Shown here piece by piece: positions 16,776 through 23,356 of a stretch of DNA of 64,000 nucleotides. Source of the stretch: DASRDZ01 sp035652335. GTDB lineage: Bacteria; Chloroflexota; Dormibacteria; Aeolococcales; Aeolococcaceae. The position numbers were made by a program, and so were the translations under genes. Position 1 is the first letter of the stretch, and every line of letters starts with the position of its first letter. Location of the stretch: assembly GCA_035652335.1 (NCBI GenBank), contig DASRDZ010000039.1:18732-82731 (forward strand). Direction: 5' to 3'. Under the pieces are notes generated by a model, which did no database searches, had not been told where the DNA came from, and saw only the letters and a program-made list of their open reading frames with translations.

Positions 16776-18362
16776 ATGACCTCCTTCCGACTAACCGTCA
16801 AGAACTTCCGCTGTTTTCCTGATCACAGCCCACTAAGGTTGACAGTTGCCCCGGGCTTTACTGCGTTTGCCGGCATCAACAATGCTGGTAAGTCGTCGAT
16901 TCTCCGACTCTTCTGGGAGATGGGCGGCATCCTTCGCCTCCTAGCGCAAGCCCCCGGCAATTTCACGCAGGCCTTTCAGAGGATGGACGCAGTAGCTAAT
17001 ATCCAAACACTTCCCGGTGAGGACCCTTTTTCGAAGCTCAACGATCGGCCACTTGAGTTTGAGATCGCATGGTCAGCGCCGGATTTGCGGGAGGGCACAG
17101 GCAAGCTAGTCGACCATGCGATCACCATCCTCGTGCCGAGAGCGCGGGCCGGTTACTCCCTGCGGTATACCACCAGTGGTCCAGACATACCGTCCGCCAC
17201 TGCAACGATCAGCGGCACGATTTTGGCCTTCCAGGGCCGGCCGACAGTGGACGCGAAACCTTTCTTCGATGCTTGTGCCTTGCTTGGTAATGGCTTATAC
17301 CTTGGCCCCTTCCGCAACACAATCAATGCTGGCGGCGGGGAGCGGTACTTCGACGTGGTCGTGGGTCAGCAGTTTTCAGCGCAGTTTCATGAGTTCAAGT
17401 CCGGTGGGACCCCGTCACAGAATGAAGCCATATACCGTCTTCAGCAAGACATCACTCGCATCTTCGGCTTGACGAGCCTCGAGATCAATGCCGATCCCTC
17501 CCGGACTGCCTTGCAGGTCTTTGTCGACGGCCGGAGTTTCCGGCTAACCGAATTGGGCGCGGGTCTTGCCCAATTCATACTTGTCCTGGCCAATGTACTG
17601 GTACGGCAACCGCCCATCGTCTACATTGATGAGCCAGAGGCGAGCTTGCACCCTGCTCTGCAGCTTGACTTCCTCACAACACTCGCATCCTATACGACGA
17701 CGTCCTCTGTCATGTTGGCGACACACAACCTTGGCCTGGCGCGTGCCTCCTCGGATCGAATCTACTCGTGCAGACGGGTGGCACTGGGCGTCACCGAGGT
17801 TCGACCGCTGGAGGCCACGCCACATCTAGCGGAATTCCTGGGCGAACTCGGCTTCTCGGCGTACCGTGATCTTGGGTATGAATCAGTGTTGCTGGTCGAA
17901 GGACCTTCGGATGTCAAGACGTTTCAGCAGTTGCTCCGGCTCTGGCGAAAGGATCACAACGTCGTGCTCCTGCCGCTCGGAGGCAGTTCGATGATCAATG
18001 CATCTGCGGAGGCCGAGCTGGTCGAGGTTGCTCGGATCGGGCCGAAGGTCGCTGCCGTTATTGACAGCGAACGCGAATCAAGAGGGGCGACACTCGCACC
18101 GGATCGGCAGGGGTTCATCGACACTTGTAATCGTCTCGGAATCGCCGTACATGTCTTGGACCGACGCGCCATCGAGAATTACCTATCCGACACCGCGGTG
18201 AAATCTGTCCTGGGGCAGCAGTACCGTGCACTTGGAGAATACGAGTCACTGCGAGATGCGCCCCTTGGATGGGCGAAGCGGGACAATTGGCGGATTGCGC
18301 GCGAGACGGAACAGGCCGACTTCTCACACACGGATCTAGGCCGACTCCTTGATGACCTTTGA
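16776..18362 (+). CDS. AAA (OLD-like) ATPase fused to a TOPRIM domain, probable defence protein
   Basis: This 528-residue protein has an SMC/OLD-type ATPase: the N-terminal strand FRLTVKNFRCF, Walker A GINNAGKSS (Lys39), a degenerate signature ELGAGLAQF, Walker B VYIDEPEASLHP (Asp285, Glu286) and the H-loop ATHN. Residues about 365-470 are a TOPRIM domain with LLVEGPSDVKTF (Glu375) and VIDSERES (Asp430, Glu432). This order is that of OLD-family nucleases, and it would also fit a single-chain form of PARIS-like AriA/AriB proteins. The gene is clearly less GC-rich than its neighbours and sits beside a toxin-antitoxin pair. An antiphage role is an inference; no helicase partner is adjacent. Confidence 0.8.
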   Translation: MTSFRLTVKNFRCFPDHSPLRLTVAPGFTAFAGINNAGKSSILRLFWEMGGILRLLAQAPGNFTQAFQRMDAVANIQTLPGEDPFSKLNDRPLEFEIAWSAPDLREGTGKLVDHAITILVPRARAGYSLRYTTSGPDIPSATATISGTILAFQGRPTVDAKPFFDACALLGNGLYLGPFRNTINAGGGERYFDVVVGQQFSAQFHEFKSGGTPSQNEAIYRLQQDITRIFGLTSLEINADPSRTALQVFVDGRSFRLTELGAGLAQFILVLANVLVRQPPIVYIDEPEASLHPALQLDFLTTLASYTTTSSVMLATHNLGLARASSDRIYSCRRVALGVTEVRPLEATPHLAEFLGELGFSAYRDLGYESVLLVEGPSDVKTFQQLLRLWRKDHNVVLLPLGGSSMINASAEAELVEVARIGPKVAAVIDSERESRGATLAPDRQGFIDTCNRLGIAVHVLDRRAIENYLSDTAVKSVLGQQYRALGEYESLRDAPLGWAKRDNWRIARETEQADFSHTDLGRLLDDL

Positions 18363-18716
18363 CTGGAGATCAGGCGTCGTGTCGCATCGACGCGTTGGAG
18401 AACCCGCTGGCGAGCCTCGTCGAGCCTCCTCGCCAGGGCGCTCAAGGCGGAGTTCTTCCTCCCTGACGCCGCCAAGGAGATCCTACTGCCGGTCTTGGCG
18501 AGGTTTTGCGCTTGCGGGGTCCAGGCAGCCGAGCGCGCGACGTGCATGCCTTCTCCCGTGAGGCCGTCGTCCATGTGAAGGACCAATCGCCAGGCCACCT
18601 CGGGCCAGAGCAGCCTTGGCCAGATTGGGGTCCGCCGTGCTCGACGGGCCGAGCCAGCCTCCCGGATCGGCTTCGTGTCTGGACGAGCAGGCGAATATCT
18701 GATAATCTGATTTGCC
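18363..18716. other. Gene-free stretch between the ATPase gene and the toxin-antitoxin pair
   Basis: These 354 bases hold no convincing gene. Short open frames occur on both strands but give Arg/Ser-rich shadow-like products. It could contain a worn-out gene fragment, but nothing was recognised. The last 20 bases carry the tandem repeat upstream of the antitoxin. Confidence 0.4.
18697..18712 (+). promoter_or_regulatory. Tandem ATCTGATA/ATCTGATT repeat before the antitoxin gene
   Basis: Two 8-base copies lie back to back, ending 4 bases before the GTG start at 18717. The block includes GATAAT (18701-18706), a good -10 candidate. Toxin-antitoxin operons are usually autorepressed at repeats overlapping the promoter, so this is a likely operator. 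No strong -35 box was seen. Confidence 0.5.
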
Positions 18717-18965
18717 GTGAAGAACCTCACGGCGACCGAGGCGGCACGGCACTTTGCGGACGTGCTCGATGCGGTCGAGCATCAACATGAGACCTTCGTC
18801 GTGACCCGTGGCGGCCGAGCCGTCGCCTCCATCGGACCAGCCGGTGGAGGTGGTCGCGGGCTAAAGGAGGTTCTCATGAAGCACCGCGTGGACGCGGCGT
18901 GGCGTGCGGAGCTCGATGCCCTTCGCGAAGTCCTCGTGGCGGAGGAGCGGAGCTGGCGCGGCTGA
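18717..18965 (+). CDS. Phd/YefM-type antitoxin
   Basis: This 82-residue protein starts at GTG 18717. Its N-terminal half has the Phd/YefM-like pattern: MKNLTATEAARHFADVLDAV, then FVVTRGGRAVASI, which form the DNA-binding dimer. The C-terminal half (about residues 50-82) is helical and charged, as expected for the toxin-binding tail. It lies directly before, and overlaps, a PIN-domain toxin gene. It should neutralise that toxin and repress the operon through the tandem repeat just upstream. The assignment is firm at family level. Confidence 0.85.
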   Translation: MKNLTATEAARHFADVLDAVEHQHETFVVTRGGRAVASIGPAGGGGRGLKEVLMKHRVDAAWRAELDALREVLVAEERSWRG

Positions 18966-19345
18966 TCCTCGACACGACGATGCTCATCGGCGCTGAACGG
19001 CGACGCGCCAAGCTCGACGCGATCGTTCACGACGAGGACGACGTCTCGATGGCCGCCGTGACGCTTGCGGAGCTACTGGTCGGCGTTGCTCTGGCCGACG
19101 ACCGGCATCGACCGAAGCGACAGGCTTTCGTCGACGACCTTGTCGCCGTCCTGCCGATCGAGACATACGATTCGGAGGTGGCCCGAATCCACGCCGGGCT
19201 ACTCGCCCACACGAGGCGTGCCGGCCGGCCCAGGGGAGCACACGATCTCATCATCGCGGCCACCGCCGTCGCGCGGAATCGTGAAGTCGTCACCTTAGAC
19301 GCCACCGGTTTCGTCGATCTGCCGGGCGTCCGGTTCCGGTCGTGA
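18899..19345 (+). CDS. vapC: PIN-domain toxin (VapC type)
   Basis: The PIN fold has all four acidic sites: LILDTTMLIG, LAELLVGVAL, AHDLIIAATA and VTLDATGF. VapC toxins are RNases that cut tRNA or rRNA. The first ATG inside the domain (18980) would remove the first catalytic Asp, so the start is not ATG. GTG 18899 is the longest option, with a 67-base overlap with the antitoxin. CTG 18953 has GGAGGAG 5 bases before it, and CTG 18962 overlaps the antitoxin stop. The true protein is probably about 128-131 residues. Its partner is the antitoxin at 18717. Confidence 0.85.
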   Translation: MACGARCPSRSPRGGGAELARLILDTTMLIGAERRRAKLDAIVHDEDDVSMAAVTLAELLVGVALADDRHRPKRQAFVDDLVAVLPIETYDSEVARIHAGLLAHTRRAGRPRGAHDLIIAATAVARNREVVTLDATGFVDLPGVRFRS

Positions 19346-19432
19346 CCAGGGAAGGACGGGCGGGCGAGGATCTGCTCCCGAATGGCCATCGCAGCGAGAG
19401 AAGACACCGCGAGTGTGTAGTACGAGCCGCAG

Positions 19433-20020
19433 CTACCGCCGGGCCGGCTGGCCGCCCATGACCAGGGCCGCGACCTCGGCCAGGTTGTCGCGGTAGAGCA
19501 CGCGGGGGACGCCGAACCGCTCCGCCTCGGCGGCGATGTGGGAGTCGATGAGGCGGGCGTTGCGCCAGTCCTCGTCGCTGATGCGGCGGCGCGAGTGGGT
19601 GGGGCCTGTGAGGCGGTTGCGGTGCTCCAGCGGCGCCGGGGCGGCCAGCACGATGTGCGTCGAGACGGGGATGTCCCAGTAGAGCGAGGGCAGCAGGTGC
19701 GGGCCCTCGACGACCAGCGAGGTGCCCTCCTCCTGGGCGCGGCGGATGCAGGCGACGATCGCGGAGCGCAGGCGCTCCGACTGGATGCGCAGGTGGGCGA
19801 CCGGGTCGTCGGCGCGGAAGGTGAAGCTGAAGAGCTCGGGGTCGAGCTCGGGCACCGTCTCGCTGCAGACCACCGCGCGGATGAAGCCCGTGCCGATGCG
19901 GTGGTCGAGGCCGAGCTCCGCGCAGAGGCGGTTGGCCAGCGAGGACTTGCCGGTCCCCGCCGTCCCGCCGATCAGCACGACCGGCTTGTACGGCCCCGTC
20001 CCGTTGCTGGCTGTGGTCAC
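19433..20020 (-). CDS. P-loop kinase of the 2-phosphoglycerate kinase/uridine kinase type
   Basis: GTG 20020 gives 195 residues; the frame is open much further upstream, but that part is a shadow of the MFS gene. Walker A is GGTAGTGKSS (about residues 18-27), followed by LANRLCAELGLDHRIGTGFIR, then LVVEGPHLLPSLYW. This pattern matches the kinase domain of archaeal 2-phosphoglycerate kinases, in which TGFIR or similar follows the P-loop. An Arg-rich lid lies near residue 140 (HSRRRISDEDW). The phosphate acceptor is not known. The gene is divergent from an MFS exporter across a short AT-rich gap. Confidence 0.68.
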   Translation of the reverse strand: MTTASNGTGPYKPVVLIGGTAGTGKSSLANRLCAELGLDHRIGTGFIRAVVCSETVPELDPELFSFTFRADDPVAHLRIQSERLRSAIVACIRRAQEEGTSLVVEGPHLLPSLYWDIPVSTHIVLAAPAPLEHRNRLTGPTHSRRRISDEDWRNARLIDSHIAAEAERFGVPRVLYRDNLAEVAALVMGGQPARR

Positions 20021-20043
20021 TCTCCGGTCCGGCTCCAAGCAAC

Positions 20044-20053
20044 CATAATTATG
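20044..20053. promoter_or_regulatory. Perfect 10-base palindrome CATAATTATG between divergent genes
   Basis: The palindrome lies in a short AT-rich stretch (about 20041-20070) between the kinase start at 20020 and the MFS gene. It also contains CATAAT, a possible -10 box, on either strand. It could be an operator or simply the -10 regions of divergent promoters. Its last three bases are the first candidate ATG of the MFS gene. Confidence 0.4.
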
Positions 20054-21400
20054 ATGATCAGATATTACAGGGGCCGGCAGCCGGTGCAACCTCGGACATC
20101 CCACGCCGTGGCGGCCGACGCCGCCGGGCGCGCCGCCGCGCCGCCGTGGCGGACCCAGATCGGAGTGCTCTGGTTCTCCCAGTTCTGCGTCCTCTCCGGG
20201 GCCACCTTCGTCTTCCCCTTCCTGCCCATCCTGGTCCGCACCGTCGGGGTGCGCGACCCCGCGGCCGTGGCCCTCTGGACGGGCGCCGCCGTGGCCGCCA
20301 GCCAGCTCGCCCAGGCCTTCGCCGCTCCGCTCTGGGGCCGCCTCGCCGACCGCGTCGGGCGCAAGCCGATGCTGGTCCGGGCCACCTTCGCCCTGGCCAT
20401 CCTCCTCATCGCCACCGGGCTCAGCCCCAACGTGTACTTCCTGGTGCTCTTCCGCGCCCTCACCGGCGTCTTCGCGGGCAGCGTCGCCGCCACCAACGCA
20501 CTGGTGTCGACGATCGCCCCGCGCGAGAAGCTGACGCACAGCCTCGGCGTGCTGCAGAGCGGCTACTACATCGGCACCATGTCCGGCCCCGCGCTGGGCG
20601 CGCTGTTCGTCTCCGGATTCGGGGTGCGACCGGCCTTCTTCGTCGCCGCGGTGATGCCGGCGCTGGCGGGGATCGGGGTGAGCACACTGATCCGCGAGCA
20701 GTTCACCCGCCGCCCGCCGGGCACCCGGCGCCGCGGCACCAAGGTCGTGCTGCGGGAGGCCGGGGTCCTCAAGCCCCTGCTCACCCTGGTGGTGATGGCG
20801 CTGCTGGCCCAGGGCGTGGGCATCGGGCTGAGCGCCGCGCTGCCCCTCCGCGCCGGGGCGCTGGCGGGCTCGGCCCACGCGGCCGAGGCGGTCGGGGGCG
20901 CGGCCACCCTGCAGGCCTGCTGCGCGGCCGTCGCCGCCCTCTCGGTGGCGCGGGTGAGCCGCCGCTTCAGCTACCGCGCCGTGCTCACCTCTCTGGCCCT
21001 GCTCGGAGCCCTCGGCTACGGGCTGGTGGCGGTGGCGCCGTCCTTCGCCGTGATGCTGCTGTGCATCAGCGTGGGCGGCCTCGCCGTGGGCGGGATGCTG
21101 CCGTCGATCAACGCCATGCTCGGCACCGTCGCACCCGCCGAGGTGCGCGCCGAGGTCTTCGGCTACAGCGCCAGCGCCATGGCCGCGGGCGGCGGGACCG
21201 CACCGCTGCTGGCCGGGCTGCTGGCCGCCCGCTTCGGCACGCCGGCCCCATTCGTGATGGTCGCCGGGATCGACCTCGCCCTGGCCGCCTGGGCGCTGAA
21301 GCGCCTGGGCCCGCGCTCGGGACTGCCCGCCTCGCCACGGCCCACGCCGCAGCTCGAGGCGGTGGCGCCGACCGAGCCCATGGCCCCGCTGGCGACCTAG
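20051..21400 (+). CDS. MFS exporter (12-helix, multidrug type)
   Basis: The longest plausible start is ATG 20051 (449 residues). Later starts at 20054, GTG 20084 or GTG 20108 are also possible, because the first helix begins only at about residue 35 (IGVLWFSQFCVL). There are about 12 hydrophobic helices. The loop between helices 2 and 3 has the MFS signature GRLADRVGRKPM. A long basic loop divides the two halves (FTRRPPGTRRRGTK). The TetA/DHA1-like pattern suggests drug or metabolite efflux. It is divergent from a P-loop kinase and convergent with a small gene, which it overlaps by 4 bases. Confidence 0.82.
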   Translation: MMIRYYRGRQPVQPRTSHAVAADAAGRAAAPPWRTQIGVLWFSQFCVLSGATFVFPFLPILVRTVGVRDPAAVALWTGAAVAASQLAQAFAAPLWGRLADRVGRKPMLVRATFALAILLIATGLSPNVYFLVLFRALTGVFAGSVAATNALVSTIAPREKLTHSLGVLQSGYYIGTMSGPALGALFVSGFGVRPAFFVAAVMPALAGIGVSTLIREQFTRRPPGTRRRGTKVVLREAGVLKPLLTLVVMALLAQGVGIGLSAALPLRAGALAGSAHAAEAVGGAATLQACCAAVAALSVARVSRRFSYRAVLTSLALLGALGYGLVAVAPSFAVMLLCISVGGLAVGGMLPSINAMLGTVAPAEVRAEVFGYSASAMAAGGGTAPLLAGLLAARFGTPAPFVMVAGIDLALAAWALKRLGPRSGLPASPRPTPQLEAVAPTEPMAPLAT

Positions 21401-21972
21401 CGGGTCGCGCTCGCCGGCACCGCGGTCTCCGCCGCTGAGAACGACTGCTCGACGCCCACCAGCTCCTCGTCGGTGAGCGCCGCCAGGGCGCGGTCGAAGG
21501 CGCGGTGGAACGACTCGACGTCGTCGGGATACAGCGCGGCGCCCTGCAAGGCGGCGTCGAGCGGCTGCAGCAGTGCCGCCGACACCTGCGGGTCCTGCCG
21601 CAGCGCCCTGACGCGGTCCTCGGGCGGGCGCGACTGGAGGCCAGGTCGCACCTCGTCGATGTGTCGCAGCAGCGTGCTGAGGGCCTGCAGCGTCGTCGCG
21701 TCGGCCGCGGTGCAGGTGACGTCGAAGACCTTGCCGTCGAGGCGCATGTCCATCTTCAGCACCTCACCGCGCGGGGTCAGCGGCGGCGGTGACTTGATGG
21801 CCAGGTGGAAGCCGAGTCGCGCCCAGGTGCGCCAGACCTCGGGGTCGCGGCCCAGCCCGCTCGAGGTGAAGGCGAGCGCGTAGTAGAAGTGCTCGATCCC
21901 CTTGCAGAACTCCCAGAACTGCGTGCTCAGCGCAGCGCGCTCGCTGCTGACCGCCAGTCTCAGCTCAGCCAT
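21397..21972 (-). CDS. Small amidohydrolase-partner protein with IEHFYY motif (unknown function)
   Basis: This 191-residue protein has no signal peptide and matches no family that was recognised. Its segment KGIEHFYYALAFTSSG resembles KAIEHLYYLTLFSSVP in the protein at 52758. Both genes directly follow an Amidohydro_2 gene on the same strand. Near the end, the segment EELVGVEQSF parallels the VGDVTGIEVTL segment of the other protein. The two would form a small paralogous family that works with, or regulates, the hydrolases. The gene begins 16 bases after the amidohydrolase stop. A mixed alpha/beta protein is likely. Confidence 0.65.
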   Translation of the reverse strand: MAELRLAVSSERAALSTQFWEFCKGIEHFYYALAFTSSGLGRDPEVWRTWARLGFHLAIKSPPPLTPRGEVLKMDMRLDGKVFDVTCTAADATTLQALSTLLRHIDEVRPGLQSRPPEDRVRALRQDPQVSAALLQPLDAALQGAALYPDDVESFHRAFDRALAALTDEELVGVEQSFSAAETAVPASATR

Positions 21973-21988
21973 GGCTGCAACTCCCGTC

Positions 21989-23143
21989 TCACGGCGTGGG
22001 CGTCAGCTCGCGCTCGGCGTCGAGGCTGAAGAACTCGATGACGTTGTCGCGGAGCACCTGGCGCCGCTCGTTCTCGGGCACTCCGTCGAACAGCTCGGGG
22101 AGGATTCTCCGGGTGTGCGGGAATGTGGTCTCGCTGTGGGGGAAGTCGGTGCCCCACATCAGCATCTCCAGGCCGATGTAGTGGCGGAACTCCATCGCCA
22201 TGCGGTCCTGGATGAAGCTGAAGCGGCAGTGGTCGCGGTAGTACTGGCTGGGCAGCTTGCTGAGGGGGACGTCGAAGTACCGGTACCAGCGCATGTAGAA
22301 CTCGTCCATGCGCCCGCTGAGCTGGTACGGCAGCCATCCCGCATGCGTCTCCGCGAAGTAGAACCTGATGCCAGGGAAGCGGTCGAAGACGCCCGACGCC
22401 ATCAGCTTGCCGATGCAGGCGCCCACGCCGAGCCCCGGCATGCCGACGGTGGCCAGCTCGGCGGTGAGGCCGGTGGGGCTCTGGATGGTCCCGCCGCCGA
22501 AGCTGCCGTGCGGCGACAGCTTCATGTCCATCTCCAGCGCCGCCGCCCAGAAGCGGTCGTCCTCCGGCGCCGGGTCGTCGCTGCCGTTGGGCCAGGCGCT
22601 GAGGCAGATCGAGCGCAGCCCGATCTCCTGTGCGTGCTGCATCTCGGCGATGGCGTCGTCGACGCCGGTGGCGGGGACCATGGCGTTGCCGATCAGCCGG
22701 TCGGGGGCCACCGCGCAGTACTCGAGTCCGAGGAAGTCGTTGTAGGCGCGGATGATCGAGCGGTAGGCGTCGGGGTTGCGCTTGGCCAGCGGTCGGATCA
22801 GGCCGCCCATGAACACCGGCGGGTAGAGCACCTCGGCGGAGATGCCGTCGAGGTCCTGCTCGCGCAGTCGCTGCACCGCGTTGCCGGTGCCCGGACGGGG
22901 TGAGCCGTCGGGGTGGAAGTAGGTGCCCGCCGTCGCCGGGGTGAACTCGTCGAAGCGAAGGCCGCAGTACAGGTTGCCGACGTTGTCGTGGGCCAGCTCC
23001 TCGTTGACGACCCACCACTGGCTGCCGTCGTCCTTGTCGACGAGCTTGGGGGCGAAGTCCCGGTGCGAGGCGGGAACCCGCCGTTCGAAGTCGAGCGGGG
23101 TCTCGACATGCCCGTCCGCCGAGATGACCTCGTAGCGCGCCAT
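21989..23143 (-). CDS. Amidohydrolase family 2 (Amidohydro_2) protein
   Basis: This 384-residue protein has a GAGGAG ribosome site and ATG 23143. The N-terminal motif is VISADGHVETP (His12), the middle has FYFAETHAGWLPY, and the end has MWGTDFPHSETTFPH, which carries the conserved metal-binding Asp. This subgroup contains decarboxylases and hydrolases of aromatic or cyclic acids (the ACMS decarboxylase/resorcylate decarboxylase superfamily). The protein resembles that at 51565, especially in the DRLIG, GVDDAIAEM, KLSPHGSFGG and YYRDHC regions. It is followed by a small partner gene and is divergent from a CoA-transferase operon. Confidence 0.85.
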   Translation of the reverse strand: MARYEVISADGHVETPLDFERRVPASHRDFAPKLVDKDDGSQWWVVNEELAHDNVGNLYCGLRFDEFTPATAGTYFHPDGSPRPGTGNAVQRLREQDLDGISAEVLYPPVFMGGLIRPLAKRNPDAYRSIIRAYNDFLGLEYCAVAPDRLIGNAMVPATGVDDAIAEMQHAQEIGLRSICLSAWPNGSDDPAPEDDRFWAAALEMDMKLSPHGSFGGGTIQSPTGLTAELATVGMPGLGVGACIGKLMASGVFDRFPGIRFYFAETHAGWLPYQLSGRMDEFYMRWYRYFDVPLSKLPSQYYRDHCRFSFIQDRMAMEFRHYIGLEMLMWGTDFPHSETTFPHTRRILPELFDGVPENERRQVLRDNVIEFFSLDAERELTPTP

Positions 23144-23265
23144 CGGGCTCTCCTCAGGGACAATCCCTATAGACCATCATCAGGAATGCTGGGCCGAATC
23201 ATAGCGCCGCGGCGGGCGCGGCGGAAGGGGCCCCGGGCGCGCGCCGGAAACCCGCCTGGCGGGTC

Positions 23266-23294
23266 TTGTCGGCCCTCCATATGATGTTCATAAT
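23266..23294 (+). promoter_or_regulatory. Sigma70-type promoter of the 23357-27472 operon
   Basis: A -35 box TTGTCG (23266-23271) and a -10 box CATAAT (23289-23294) are 17 bases apart. The element lies in an AT-rich patch 63 bases before the GTG of the fused CoA-transferase. The spacer contains ATGATGTTCAT, an interrupted palindrome (ATGA-3-TCAT) also seen at 29774 as ATGATCTTCAT. Confidence 0.6.
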
Positions 23295-23356
23295 AATGAG
23301 CGATCTGTCCTGCGGGACCCCATGCAGCCGCGCTCGCCGGAGGAGTCGACGACGCC

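Noticed and set aside
18363..18716. A small gene between the ATPase and the antitoxin
   Set aside because: The available frames are Arg/Ser-rich, lack ribosome sites, and resemble no known partner of OLD-like ATPases.
16407..19432. Integrase or attachment-site repeats bounding the low-GC islet
   Set aside because: No integrase or transposase frame and no matching direct repeats at the two edges were found by eye.
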